Assembly (NCBI GenBank): GCA_900551525.1
Contig: URWD01000007.1
Location: forward strand, 1-39,546
Reading direction: 5' to 3'
From: an uncultured Mycoplasmatota bacterium
GTDB lineage: Bacteria; Bacillota_I; Bacilli_A; RF39; UBA660
Length of the DNA: 39,546 bases
The position numbers and the translations under genes were made by a program. Positions 22,791 through 31,237 of the stretch are shown here, piece by piece (the first letter of the stretch is position 1; every line of letters begins with the position of its first letter). The notes beneath the pieces are model-generated. The model ran no database searches and was not told where the DNA came from. It saw nothing but the letters and a program-made list of their open reading frames with translations.

Positions 22791-23795
22791 TTAAAATAAT
22801 GACATATTATGGTCGATGCCTAAATGTTTATAAGCTTTTTCACAAGCAACGCGACCACTTCTAGTCCTTTTTATAAAACCTTCTTGAAGTAAGAATGGTT
22901 CTACAACATCCTCAATGGTTGTTATTTCTTCACCAATTGCGGTAGATATTGTTTCGACTCCAACTGGGCCACCATTAAATTTTGTAATTAAAGCTTTTAA
23001 ATACTCGATATCAACATTATCAAGTCCATAAGTATCAACATTTAATCTTTCTAAAGCTTTAAGAGTAATATCTAAATCTATTAAACCATCACCTTCTACT
23101 AAAGCAAAATCTCTGACTCTTTTAAATAATCTATTGGCAAGTCTTGGTGTCTTTCTGCTTCTTCTTGCCAGTTCCATAGCTGCCTCATCAGTTATGTGCA
23201 TATTTAAAACATCACTAGTTCTTTTAACTATATCAGATAATTCTTCTTCACTATAAAATTCTAGTTTATTTACAATTCCAAATCTGTCACGAAGAGGATT
23301 AGATAAATCACCAGCTCTTGTTGTTGCTCCAACCAAAGTAAATGGTGGTAAATCAATTTTTATAGATCTACTTTTGCCATCGGTACCAATTACAACGTTG
23401 ATGGTAAAATCTTCCATAGCTGAATAAAGTATTTCTTCTACAACAGCTGGTATTCTATGTATTTCATCAATAAATAAAACATCACCTGGTTCAAGAGTAG
23501 AAAGAATCGCTGCTAAATCACCACTTTTTTCAATTGATGGACCAGTTGCTGTTTTAATATTGCTTCCAAGCTCATTGGCAATAATATGAGCAAGAGTTGT
23601 TTTTCCAAGTCCCGGAGGACCATATAAAAGTACATGATCTAAAGGTTCATTACGCATTTTAGCTGCTTCAATAAAAACATGAAGATTTTCTTTTATTTTC
23701 TTTTGCCCAACATATTCATCCAAACTTTCAGGTCTTATATTTTTATCAAAAACATCTTCAATCGTTAAATTACTATCTATTATTCTATCATCCAT
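22791..23795 (-). CDS. ruvB: Holliday junction branch migration helicase RuvB
   Basis: AAA+ motor of the RuvAB complex that drives branch migration. At 334 residues it is full length: Walker A GPPGLGKTTL near residue 60, Walker B FIDEIHR near 108, sensor region GATTRAGDLSNPLRDRFG and a C-terminal winged helix (FLLQEGFIKRTRSGRVA). Its start shares bases with the stop of the upstream HAD gene (TAATG). ruvA is not adjacent; it lies at 26375-26929. Confidence 0.98.
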   Translation of the reverse strand: MDDRIIDSNLTIEDVFDKNIRPESLDEYVGQKKIKENLHVFIEAAKMRNEPLDHVLLYGPPGLGKTTLAHIIANELGSNIKTATGPSIEKSGDLAAILSTLEPGDVLFIDEIHRIPAVVEEILYSAMEDFTINVVIGTDGKSRSIKIDLPPFTLVGATTRAGDLSNPLRDRFGIVNKLEFYSEEELSDIVKRTSDVLNMHITDEAAMELARRSRKTPRLANRLFKRVRDFALVEGDGLIDLDITLKALERLNVDTYGLDNVDIEYLKALITKFNGGPVGVETISTAIGEEITTIEDVVEPFLLQEGFIKRTRSGRVACEKAYKHLGIDHNMSLF

Positions 23796-24340
23796 TATTT
23801 ATTCCCCCATCTTTCAACTATATTTGCTATTTCAAGCCAGTTTTTTACTATTTGATGTTTACTTTCTTTTTCATCAGTCATTCTTAATGTCTTAATTTGT
23901 GCAGATTTCATTTCATCTAAGATTTTTTCTTTATCATCTATAAATAAATCTAAATTATAATCTAATGCAGTATCTACTTTACTATCTTTAAAAAATACTA
24001 TTTCATCAAATGGAATATTTTCTTTTGCAAAATACATACTAGTTAAATATAATGTTTTCAAATTAACTAAACTATCTGCTTTTTCCACTCCTCTAGCAGT
24101 TATAAATATAATTTTATATCCTAAATTATGCCATTTTTTTAAAACTTCTATTACATTTGGTTTTATTTTTACATTATAAACTATATCTTCCAAATATCTA
24201 GTTAAAAAATCTTTAAGTTCATCTTTTTTTAGATTGTGATAATCTTGTTCTTCATTATATTTATTATCTTTTTTAACAAGGTAATTAGCTAAAAGTGAAG
24301 TTTCGGTTATTGTATTATCAATATCAATTCCAATTCTCAT
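23795..24340 (-). CDS. HAD-family phosphatase, NT5C (5'(3')-deoxyribonucleotidase)-like
   Basis: A 181-residue haloacid-dehalogenase-type hydrolase. The nucleophile motif is DIDNTIT (residues 5-11), the second motif is the Thr of FITARG near 95, a Lys follows in FFKDSKVD, and the acidic motif IV is FIDDKEKI near 132. The insertion between motifs I and II resembles the NT5C nucleotidase subgroup, suggesting a dNMP or pyrimidine nucleotide substrate. Its place at the head of the dTMP/folate operon would suit such a role, but the substrate is not determined by the sequence. Confidence 0.75.
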   Translation of the reverse strand: MRIGIDIDNTITETSLLANYLVKKDNKYNEEQDYHNLKKDELKDFLTRYLEDIVYNVKIKPNVIEVLKKWHNLGYKIIFITARGVEKADSLVNLKTLYLTSMYFAKENIPFDEIVFFKDSKVDTALDYNLDLFIDDKEKILDEMKSAQIKTLRMTDEKESKHQIVKNWLEIANIVERWGNK

Positions 24341-24369
24341 TTTTACCCACCACCTTGCATATTAAAATT

Positions 24370-24398
24370 ATTATATAACATATTTTTAAATTAGCCAA
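24370..24398 (-). promoter_or_regulatory. Promoter of the nucleotidase-ruvB-folate-queA operon
   Basis: On the minus strand TTGGCT (24398-24393), a 17-base spacer and TATAAT (24375-24370). AAGGTGG precedes the start codon at 24340. A short palindrome, TACAAT-TTT-ATTGTA (24419-24433), lies between this and the divergent promoter and might be an operator. Confidence 0.75.
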
Positions 24399-24490
24399 TA
24401 ACAATTTTAAATTTTTAATACAATTTTATTGTAACAAACAAATATTTGGTAGTCAAGTTAAAAATTTTTATATTTTTTTCTAATTATGGA

Positions 24491-24519
24491 TTGTAGAAAT
24501 TGAAATTATAGTGTATAAT
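24491..24519 (+). promoter_or_regulatory. Promoter of the traffic ATPase gene
   Basis: TTGTAG (24491-24496), a 17-base spacer and TATAAT (24514-24519), then AAAGGA at 24531-24536 before the GTG start. Confidence 0.65.
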
Positions 24520-24541
24520 AATTAAAGAATAAAGGAATTGT

Positions 24542-25825
24542 GTGATACAGATGTTTAGAGATTTTGACTACGAAAATAAACCTGTTGTTGATATCGTAAA
24601 TGAAATGATTATAGATGCTATCAAGAAAAAAGCATCAGATATTCATTTTGATCCAACCGAAGATTACCTTAATGTCCGCATTAGAATTGATGGGGAACTT
24701 TTAGAATATGCTAAAGTTCCTGCGTTTGTTAAAAAAAATCTCTTAACCAGAATTAAAATTATAAGTGGTATGAACATTACAGAATCACGACTTCCTCAAG
24801 ATGGTGCTATCAAAAGTATCGGAGATATACAAGATTTAGACCTACGTGTTTCTTCTCTTCCTATTGTTGATGGCGAAAAAATCGTTATCCGTATTTTGAA
24901 CTATACAATGTCTTCTGGTGGACTTGAAAATCTAGGACTTTCACAAAAGAATTTAGATAAAATTAATAAATTAATAAAAATGCCAAACGGAATTATTATG
25001 GTTGCTGGGGCTACTGGTTCTGGTAAATCAACTACTGTTTATAGTATGCTTCAAATTTTAAATACTGTTTCAAGAAACATAATTACTGTTGAAGACCCCG
25101 TCGAAATGAAAATTGCAGGTATTAATCAAGTTCAAGTTATGAGTGATATTGGACTTACATTTGGTAATACATTAAGAAGTATTCTTCGTCAAGACCCAGA
25201 TGTTATAATGATCGGAGAAATTCGTGATGATGAAACTGCTCGTATTGCTGTTCGTGCATCTATTACTGGTCACTTAGTTTTATCAACAATTCATACTAAC
25301 AACTCTCTTAATACAATTGAAAGATTACTTGATATGGAAGTTGAGCGATATTTACTTGGAAGTGCTTTAACTGGTATTATTTCACAAAGGCTTGTTAAAA
25401 GATTATGTCCAAAGTGTCGTACAAGTAGACCTACTACAAATTATGAAAAAACATTATTTGAAAAAGTTTTAGGTAAAGAAGTTAATGAGGTTTATGTTCC
25501 TCAAGGTTGTAGCGAATGTATAAATGGTTATTCTGGCCGTATTGCTCTTCATGAAGTTTTGGAAATAACTCAGGAAATACGTGATGCTATTACAAACAAT
25601 ATTCGTAAAAATGAACTTCGAAATCTAGTATATAAAAAATCTGATGTAACATCTCTTTTAGAAGATGGACTTGAAAAAGTGGTCGCTGGACTTACAAGTG
25701 TTGATGAAATACTTAGAGTAATTGATGTTGATGATGATATTGGTGAAGAAGATACTGATATTAAAGATGCTTTTATAGGAAAAACTACAAATAATTTAAC
25801 AACAGGAGAAATCGAGACTTTATAG
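24542..25825 (+). CDS. Type II secretion / type IV pilus / competence ATPase (GspE/PilB/ComGA family)
   Basis: Cytoplasmic hexameric ATPase that powers pilin polymerisation. 427 residues: an N-terminal domain with KKKASDIHFDPTEDYLNVRIRIDG, Walker A GATGSGKSTT near 157, Asp box TVEDPVEM, Walker B VIMIGEIRD near 219, and His box HLVLSTIHTNNS. A four-cysteine zinc module (CPKC ... CSEC, near 290-325) is typical of GspE/PilB. ComGA proteins of Bacilli usually are shorter and may lack the zinc module, so PilB-like or ComGA-like are both open. The start is probably the GTG at 24542, 5 bases after AAAGGA; an in-frame ATG at 24551 is the alternative. A pilin gene lies convergently downstream. Confidence 0.93.
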   Translation: MIQMFRDFDYENKPVVDIVNEMIIDAIKKKASDIHFDPTEDYLNVRIRIDGELLEYAKVPAFVKKNLLTRIKIISGMNITESRLPQDGAIKSIGDIQDLDLRVSSLPIVDGEKIVIRILNYTMSSGGLENLGLSQKNLDKINKLIKMPNGIIMVAGATGSGKSTTVYSMLQILNTVSRNIITVEDPVEMKIAGINQVQVMSDIGLTFGNTLRSILRQDPDVIMIGEIRDDETARIAVRASITGHLVLSTIHTNNSLNTIERLLDMEVERYLLGSALTGIISQRLVKRLCPKCRTSRPTTNYEKTLFEKVLGKEVNEVYVPQGCSECINGYSGRIALHEVLEITQEIRDAITNNIRKNELRNLVYKKSDVTSLLEDGLEKVVAGLTSVDEILRVIDVDDDIGEEDTDIKDAFIGKTTNNLTTGEIETL

Positions 25826-25841
25826 TTTCAATTTCTTCATT

Positions 25842-25871
25842 AAAAAACAATCAAATTATGATTGTTTTTTT
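25842..25871. terminator. Bidirectional intrinsic terminator
   Basis: AAAAAACAATCA (25842-25853) pairs with TGATTGTTTTTT (25859-25870) around a 5-nt loop; the A/T arms give a U-tract in both directions. It serves the ATPase gene and the convergent pilin gene. Confidence 0.9.
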
Positions 25872-26367
25872 AATTATCTGCTATTACACCACTATATTTG
25901 GCATAAACTACATCATTTTCTACATAAACATATACTTTTTCTCTATTTGCATAATAACCACTTACAAAGTTTTTTTCTTCATCTGATGGAACCGTAACTT
26001 GTGCTTTATCTATTGTTTTATTTATAATAACTTTATAATTTTTTACTTCATTATATTCAATAGTTTCTTTTGTATTTAAATAATTTCTATCTATAAGCGT
26101 TTGGACTTTAATAGTTAAACATGGTGCGATTTTTTTACTTTCTATTTCACAACTATGAGCATTTGGATCTAAGTTTTTTATATACTCTTTTTTATCATTT
26201 CCAAAACTTTCCCCGGCAGCTTCAATTAATTCGATATTAGTATTCCATAAACTTTGATTTATTCCTCTTTTAGCTGCGGCTATACCAATGCTTCCCATCA
26301 AAGTAATAATGGATATTATAACTACTGCTGCAAGTAATTCAACTAATGTAAACCCATTTTTATTCAT
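25870..26367 (-). CDS. Type IV prepilin / major pseudopilin-like protein
   Basis: 165 residues. The N-terminus MNKNGFTLVELLAAVVIISI has the class III signal: cleavage after Gly5, Phe at +1 and Glu at +5, followed by the hydrophobic helix used for pilus assembly. The soluble part has a cysteine pair (SCEIESKKIAPC) that could form a disulphide outside the cell. It is 7 bases after ruvA and probably co-transcribed with it, and convergent with the traffic ATPase, so it is a likely substrate of that machine. The prepilin peptidase is not in the window. Confidence 0.9.
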   Translation of the reverse strand: MNKNGFTLVELLAAVVIISIITLMGSIGIAAAKRGINQSLWNTNIELIEAAGESFGNDKKEYIKNLDPNAHSCEIESKKIAPCLTIKVQTLIDRNYLNTKETIEYNEVKNYKVIINKTIDKAQVTVPSDEEKNFVSGYYANREKVYVYVENDVVYAKYSGVIADN

Positions 26368-26374
26368 AATTCAC

Positions 26375-26929
26375 CTACTTAAGTAACAATCTTAAAGCCT
26401 CTTTAACTTGTTCTTCCAAAGACTTACTATGATCAATATTACCAATAACCTTTTTAATTTCAGCTGTTTTATAACCTAAAGCACTTAAAGTGTCCATTAA
26501 ATCTTCAGTACTATCATCTTCTACTTCAGTTACATCTATATCAATCTTGCCTTTTAAATCAAGTACTATTTGACGAGCAAGTTTTTCACCAATCTTTGGA
26601 AATTTAGTTAAATATAAGATATTTTCTCTATTAATAGCATCAACTATTCCACTTATAGAACCAGTTGCAAGTATAGGAAGAGCAAGTTTTGGACCTAAAC
26701 CTTTAACACTAATAAGTTTTAAGAAAAGTTCAAATTCATCCTTTTCTTTAAAACCATACAAACTATACTCATCTTCACCAATCTTATTATATACATAAAC
26801 TTTATATTCTTTATTTTCTTCATAACAAAATGGATTAGGAACATATATTAAAAAACCTATTCCACTTGCTTCTACAACTATGTTATTTGTGCCTATTTCA
26901 GTAACAAATCCTTTTATATAACTATACAT
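26375..26929 (-). CDS. ruvA: Holliday junction DNA-binding protein RuvA
   Basis: Tetrameric Holliday-junction binder that loads RuvB. At 184 residues it is normal length: OB-fold domain I (MYSYIKGFVTEIGTNNIVVEA, here named by its start), helix-hairpin-helix pairs with KLISVKGLGPKLAL near 70 and KFPKIGEKLARQIVLDLK near 107, and a C-terminal domain III (DTLSALGYKTAEIKKVI) that contacts RuvB. It is separated from ruvB by about 2.6 kb and has its own promoter at 26945-26973. Confidence 0.96.
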   Translation of the reverse strand: MYSYIKGFVTEIGTNNIVVEASGIGFLIYVPNPFCYEENKEYKVYVYNKIGEDEYSLYGFKEKDEFELFLKLISVKGLGPKLALPILATGSISGIVDAINRENILYLTKFPKIGEKLARQIVLDLKGKIDIDVTEVEDDSTEDLMDTLSALGYKTAEIKKVIGNIDHSKSLEEQVKEALRLLLK

Positions 26930-26944
26930 ATTATCACCATTAAT

Positions 26945-26973
26945 ATAATATCAAAATTATGCAAAATTATCAA
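26945..26973 (-). promoter_or_regulatory. Promoter of ruvA-pilin unit
   Basis: On the minus strand TTGATA (26973-26968), 17-base spacer and TATTAT (26950-26945), just before the ruvA leader. It overlaps the first codons of the longest reading of the opposite-strand gene, which favours a later start for that gene. Confidence 0.6.
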
Positions 26974-27291
26974 GTAACGTTCATAAACTTAAGTATGAAC
27001 CTTTATATAAATAATGTTTTGTTTAAAAAAGTAAATAAAATTAAATCTTCTCAAGAATATATTTTGTATAAAAATAAACATTCTTATTTTAACTTTTCAA
27101 AAAATAAAGATATACTTATAATTGATGATAAAAATTCAATAATCTTTAAATATAGAAATATGCCTTTTCTTAAATATATTAATTATAAACATTTTGATGA
27201 AAAAACTAGTGTTATTGTATTACCACTTAACACTAGTTTAAATTTGAAAATTGGTGATGTTTTAGTCTTTGAAAGTGAACATATAATCTAA
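26959..27291 (+). CDS. Small hypothetical protein, possibly DUF192-like
   Basis: Up to 110 residues. The order of elements resembles a DUF192 fold: a strand-rich start (MNLYINNVLFKKVNKI), ILIIDDKNSIIFKYRNMPFL in the middle, and VIVLPLNTSLNLKIGDVLVF at the end, where DUF192 proteins have '..VLElpaG...l.i..GD.v'. The match is by eye and weak. The longest start (26959) overlaps the ruvA promoter; the Met at 26995 would give 98 residues. Neither has a clear ribosome binding site. Its last 30 bases overlap the 3' end of obgE on the other strand, so the two genes converge. Confidence 0.5.
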   Translation: MQNYQVTFINLSMNLYINNVLFKKVNKIKSSQEYILYKNKHSYFNFSKNKDILIIDDKNSIIFKYRNMPFLKYINYKHFDEKTSVIVLPLNTSLNLKIGDVLVFESEHII

Positions 27292-28527
27292 TATTTGGAC
27301 TTCATCTCCAGGTTTAGCACCTAACTTTTCTAGTTCATCTTCGATACCCATACCTTTAAATTTACGAGCAAATCTAAGTACTCCTTCATCTTCATTAAAT
27401 TTAGTCATAAGAAGAAGTGTTTCTATTTCCTTACCAGAAACTATCCAGATATTACCATCTCTTTTAATATTATATGGTTTATTGTCTTCATATTTATATA
27501 CTTTAAATTTTTCTTTTGGATACAAATCTTCTTTAGGTGTTTCATCAAGTATTTCCATAAGTCTTTCCATCATTTCATCTATGCCACTTAAATCATAAGA
27601 ACTTACTGGGATAACTTCTAAATCAGGATATGCTTTTTTAAATTTTTCTAAGTTTTCTTTTCCATTTTCTAAATCCATTTTACTTGCTATAACAACTTCT
27701 TTTTTGTTTTTTAAGATTTCACTATATTTTATAACTTCATTTCTTATTATTTTATAGTCTTCGATTGGATTTCTTTCTTCGGATGCTCCCATATCAACAA
27801 CGTGAGCTATTATTCTTGTACGCATAGCATGTTTTAAAAATTCTGTACCAAGTCCTACTCCATTTGATGCTCCTTCAATAAGTCCTGGTAAATCTGCCAT
27901 TACAAAACTTTTACCATTTTTAAGTTTTACAACACCTAAATTTGGATTAAGCGTTGTAAAATGATAGGCAGCAATCTTAGGTTTAGATGAGCTAATAACA
28001 GATAAAAGAGTTGATTTTCCTACGCTTGGCATACCTACTAGACCAACGTCTGCTAAAACTTTAAGTTCAAGTCTAACTTCTATTTCTTCCCCAGGTTCTC
28101 CTTTTTCACTAAATTTAGGAGCTGGCACATCATGAGTTGCAAAAGATTTATTTCCTTTACCACCACGGCCACCATGAGCAACAACAAATTCTTCACCATC
28201 ATTTATTAAATCAGCCATTACTTCATTAGTTGCTTTATTAATAATGGTAGTTCCTTCAGGGACATTAATGATGATATCTTCGGCATTTTTTCCGTATTTA
28301 TTAGAACCTTTGCCATTTTCACCCTTTGGGGCTTTAATTATTTTTTTATAACTTAAATCTACCAAAGTCTTTAAGCTTTTATCTACCTTGAAAATTATGC
28401 TAGCACCACGACCACCATTTCCACCATCAGGACCACCCATAGGCACAAATTTTTCTCTTCTAAATGAAGTACAACCATCTCCACCAGGACCTGCCATTAA
28501 TTTTATATTAAGTTCATCAACAAACAT
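27262..28527 (-). CDS. obgE: GTPase ObgE/CgtA
   Basis: Essential ribosome-associated GTPase involved in 50S assembly and stress responses. At 421 residues the order is Obg fold (glycine-rich, GPGGDGCTSFRREKF and GGPDGGNGGRGASI at the N-terminus, to about 158), the G domain with GMPSVGKSTLL (about 166), DLPGLIEGAS and the SKMDL specificity motif, and a C-terminal OCT domain typical of Gram-positives. GAGGTGA precedes the ATG. Its end overlaps the convergent small gene by 30 bases. Confidence 0.98.
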   Translation of the reverse strand: MFVDELNIKLMAGPGGDGCTSFRREKFVPMGGPDGGNGGRGASIIFKVDKSLKTLVDLSYKKIIKAPKGENGKGSNKYGKNAEDIIINVPEGTTIINKATNEVMADLINDGEEFVVAHGGRGGKGNKSFATHDVPAPKFSEKGEPGEEIEVRLELKVLADVGLVGMPSVGKSTLLSVISSSKPKIAAYHFTTLNPNLGVVKLKNGKSFVMADLPGLIEGASNGVGLGTEFLKHAMRTRIIAHVVDMGASEERNPIEDYKIIRNEVIKYSEILKNKKEVVIASKMDLENGKENLEKFKKAYPDLEVIPVSSYDLSGIDEMMERLMEILDETPKEDLYPKEKFKVYKYEDNKPYNIKRDGNIWIVSGKEIETLLLMTKFNEDEGVLRFARKFKGMGIEDELEKLGAKPGDEVQILDYMFTFKD

Positions 28528-28564
28528 AGTTATTTCACCTCGTTTATAATTTTATCATATTTTC

Positions 28565-28593
28565 TTGACATATTCCACTAAAAGTTGTATATT
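28565..28593 (+). promoter_or_regulatory. Consensus promoter feeding directly into a terminator
   Basis: TTGACA (28565-28570), a 17-base spacer and TATATT (28588-28593), on the plus strand. The predicted start near 28600 is only a few bases before the hairpin-U-tract at 28603-28645, so the expected product is a transcript of about 45 nt. Confidence 0.65.
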
Positions 28594-28599
28594 ATATTT

Positions 28600-28645
28600 A
28601 TCGAGTGTGGTCGCACTGACTTTCCAGTGCGGTCACACTCTTTTT
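28600..28645 (+). ncRNA. Predicted ~45-nt hairpin RNA (or strong terminator) antisense to the tRNase gene end
   Basis: GAGTGTG-GT-CGCACTG (28603-28618) pairs with CAGTGCG-GT-CACACTC (28625-28640) around a 6-nt loop, followed by TTTTT. The two central GT/GT steps are G-U wobbles in plus-strand RNA but would be C-A mismatches in minus-strand RNA, and only the plus direction has a T-tract, so the structure is built to be read on the plus strand. The right arm overlaps the last codons and stop of the minus-strand tRNase-like gene. Confidence 0.5.
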
Positions 28646-29168
28646 AATACCAAAAACTCGTTATTATCTAATATTATTATTTTATCTAAAAAAGTTATAT
28701 CACTTCTACCATATAAAATATTTGCTAATTCAAGTGCTTCTTTCATATTTATGTTTGATTTGGTAATATCAAAAATATAATTGCTACTTTGTTCTTTATT
28801 TTTGTAAATAGCATGATAGAAAACCTGAGTACTATTACCAATAATGGTTTTTAAATCCCATCTTTCACTTTTAAATATATAATCTGAAGTTTTAATTCCT
28901 TCTGGACAATTTACTCTTGGATTAATATAAACATTCTCATTAAAGGTTTTAGAAAGCCACACGGCAATTTCATATTCTTTTTCCGAGAAATCGAATATCA
29001 CATTTTTCCCATCGGGGTAATATCGTTTTTTTCATACGAATAATATTTTGCAAGTGAAACTTTTACACTTGACTTATCGCCTTTAAAATCATTCGTTATA
29101 TTATTATAATTTAACATTAAAACTCTTTCTAAGTACCATATAATTAAGGCACTTTTTTGTGCCTCCAT
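28633..29168 (-). pseudogene. CdiA-CT-like tRNase (BECR fold) domain gene, frameshifted
   Basis: The intact C-terminal part (from a GTG at 29001) resembles the tRNA-nuclease domain found at the C-termini of CdiA and some phage head proteins. It includes FSEKEYEIAVWLSKTF, then NPRVNCPEGIKTSDYIF, WDLKTI, NYIFDITKSNI and DKIIIL near the end. Upstream, codons in another frame (MLNYNNITNDFKGDKSS ... KYYSYEKN) look like its N-terminus. The two join naturally (…YSYEKKRYYPDGKNVIF…) if one A were added to the A7 run near 29027-29033, so the gene has a one-base deletion there or a sequencing error. The start is uncertain (ATG 29168 or 29117). A promoter precedes it at 29206-29234. Confidence 0.65.
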
Positions 29169-29205
29169 GATACTGTAAAGCGTTTTAAAAATTCTGTACA
29201 AACAA

Positions 29206-29234
29206 ACTATAGCATAATATAGTTATATTTTCAA
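29206..29234 (-). promoter_or_regulatory. Promoter of the tRNase-like gene
   Basis: On the minus strand TTGAAA (29234-29229), 17-base spacer and TATAGT (29211-29206). The start would be near 29199, which rules out the most upstream TTG start codon at 29201. Confidence 0.55.
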
Positions 29235-29279
29235 TATAAAAAGCAACTTTTTTAAATAACAAATTACATTATAAACCAT

Positions 29280-29308
29280 TTTACTTTTTAGCGCATACAT
29301 GTTATAAT
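29280..29308 (+). promoter_or_regulatory. Promoter of trmB
   Basis: TTTACT (29280-29285), 17-base spacer, then TATAAT (29303-29308) with an upstream TG (TGtTATAAT, extended -10). AAAGAGGG lies before the ATG at 29332. Confidence 0.75.
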
Positions 29309-29331
29309 CTTTAAAGAAAGAGGGACATATC

Positions 29332-29970
29332 ATGGAATATAATAAAATTAAAAATGCGGATAAAATAATTGAAAATAGTAAATACTTTGTTAAGGATCCA
29401 TATAGATATAAAAATAAATGGCATGATTTATTTGGCAATAAAAATCCAATTAGTTTAGAACTTGGCATGGGTCGTGGGGAATTTATCATCAACATGGCAA
29501 AGAAGTATCCTAATATTAATTTTATTGGTTTAGAACTTTATCCATCACAAATGGTTATGGCTACAGAAAAACTTCAAAAAGAAAAAATTACTAATTTAAA
29601 ATTAATTAATGATGATGCTAGAAATATTGATAAAATATTTGGTAAAGAAATATCAACAATATATTTAACATTCTCAGAGCCTTGGCCAAAAGGAATTGAT
29701 GAAAAAAATAGATTTACTCATATAAGTTACTTAAAGCTATATGATAAAATATTTAAAAAAGATAAACATATTATTCTTAAAACTGATAATAAAGGATTAT
29801 TTGCATATTCTCTTGAAACATTGTCACAATATTGGTACACCTTTAATAAAGTTAGTTTAGATTTACATCATGATGAAAGAAATATAAGTAATATAATGAC
29901 TGATTTTGAAAAACAATATGAAAAAGAAGGAAGACCTATTTATTACGTAGATGCTAAATTTGATGAATAA
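29332..29970 (+). CDS. trmB: tRNA (guanine-46-N7)-methyltransferase
   Basis: SAM-dependent enzyme that makes m7G46 in the tRNA variable loop. At 212 residues it is full length. Visible motifs: ELGMGRGEFI for SAM binding near residue 43, FIGLELYPSQM with the acidic ribose-binding residue, NDDARN, and the family signature TFSEPWPKGIDEKNRFTH near 118-135. Then KTDNKGLFAYSLE in the C-terminal part. It is monocistronic with its own promoter and a strong terminator. Confidence 0.97.
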   Translation: MEYNKIKNADKIIENSKYFVKDPYRYKNKWHDLFGNKNPISLELGMGRGEFIINMAKKYPNINFIGLELYPSQMVMATEKLQKEKITNLKLINDDARNIDKIFGKEISTIYLTFSEPWPKGIDEKNRFTHISYLKLYDKIFKKDKHIILKTDNKGLFAYSLETLSQYWYTFNKVSLDLHHDERNISNIMTDFEKQYEKEGRPIYYVDAKFDE

Positions 29971-29995
29971 AACACCAGAAAATCTGGTGTTTTTA
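29969..29995. terminator. Bidirectional intrinsic terminator
   Basis: AAAACACCAGA (29969-29979), loop AAA, TCTGGTGTTTT (29983-29993), with T-rich flanks. It ends trmB and the convergent glycosidase operon. Confidence 0.92.
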
Positions 29996-29998
29996 CTT

Positions 29999-31237
29999 TT
30001 ATTCTACTACTTTAAATATGGTTGGTATTCCTCTTGTTCTGTGTCTTAAGGCTGAATCTATTGGATCATTTAGCATATCAAATGTTGCATCTTTTCCAGT
30101 GCCATGTTTTTCTACTATAACACTTGATGTTCCACCATCTAAGTTTGCCGCATTAATTGCACCATATCTATCCATGATATCAACTAAATCTTTCATGGAA
30201 GCTCCTTTAGTACGAGTAGCATTAGAATCAACAACTAACATTAAAACTATACCATCTTTTCTTTGACCAATAGCAGTTCTAGCTGCGTATCCCCAACCAC
30301 CATTTCCTTTAGTAAATGACTTTTGTCCATTAACTATTAAAAATGGCCCCATGGATACAGCATCTCTAATTCCCATTCCTAAAGCTTTTTCTCCTCCAAC
30401 ATTTTGAAGAAGAACTAAAGTGTTATCAGTATTAAATCCTACTACGCCAGATGCACCACCCATATTATGATCGGTTATAATTTTTTTGTTAGATATTGTT
30501 AGACCTACGGGATTTGCTCCATTACTATTATAATTTGGATCCATAAATCCTCCACCGTTAATGGTTAAAACTGAATTTTGTTCCTTTGCCATATCATAAA
30601 TATATTGTCCACTTCTACCAAGCCATTTAGAATATCCAACACTAATTTTGCTTGGATCATATACAACACCAAGGTATGCTTTACAACCATTAACTTCAAA
30701 CTCTATTATTTTGTATAAATCGTCTTTATTTCTTTCTAGTATTTGTTTTTCATATTCATTTTTATAAGTTAAAGTTTCTTTGTGATCAACAAGCGATGGA
30801 TCTGTTTCTTTTCCACCATCATCAATATAATTGTTTCCTAAAATCTTATTTATTTCTTCAGTACTATAAAACCATTTACAATAATATTGATGATTCATAG
30901 TTGCCATGGCAGTTGTAATAAGCCAATCTTTAAAACCTGTAAACGGTCCATATAAAATAAACAAAAAGGTTGAACAACCTAACATGTAAATAGCTATTAA
31001 AGCTGAAATAACTATTATTTTGACTTTACTAAAAGCTCTTCTATGTTTATTTTTAATCAAACTAATTATGCCAACAATTAAACTTATAATACTAATTATT
31101 AATACAATTAATGATATTAATTTGAATATGTTTTTAACTAAATAATCAGAATTACAGCCAATTACATAAAATACTAAACTGGTAAATAATATAAATGCAC
31201 TTACCCAAATTATTAATAAACTTTTTTTCTTATTCAT
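29999..31237 (-). CDS. Membrane-bound phosphodiester glycosidase (NAGPA domain)
   Basis: About 412 residues. Three hydrophobic segments lie in the first ~100 residues (LLIIWVSAFILFTSLVFYVI, LIVLIISIISLIVGIISLI and IIVISALIAIYMLGC). A C-terminal extracellular NAGPA domain follows: VLTINGGGFMDP, GLTISNKKII, RDAVSMGPFLIVNG, AARTAIGQRKDGIVLMLVVD and the signature NLDGGTSSVIV. The family hydrolyses GlcNAc-phosphodiester bonds in envelope or exopolysaccharide glycans; the bacterial substrate is unsettled. I prefer the ATG at 31237 (AGGTGAT upstream) over a GTG at 31246. It overlaps miaA by 8 bases. Confidence 0.87.
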   Translation of the reverse strand: MNKKKSLLIIWVSAFILFTSLVFYVIGCNSDYLVKNIFKLISLIVLIISIISLIVGIISLIKNKHRRAFSKVKIIVISALIAIYMLGCSTFLFILYGPFTGFKDWLITTAMATMNHQYYCKWFYSTEEINKILGNNYIDDGGKETDPSLVDHKETLTYKNEYEKQILERNKDDLYKIIEFEVNGCKAYLGVVYDPSKISVGYSKWLGRSGQYIYDMAKEQNSVLTINGGGFMDPNYNSNGANPVGLTISNKKIITDHNMGGASGVVGFNTDNTLVLLQNVGGEKALGMGIRDAVSMGPFLIVNGQKSFTKGNGGWGYAARTAIGQRKDGIVLMLVVDSNATRTKGASMKDLVDIMDRYGAINAANLDGGTSSVIVEKHGTGKDATFDMLNDPIDSALRHRTRGIPTIFKVVE

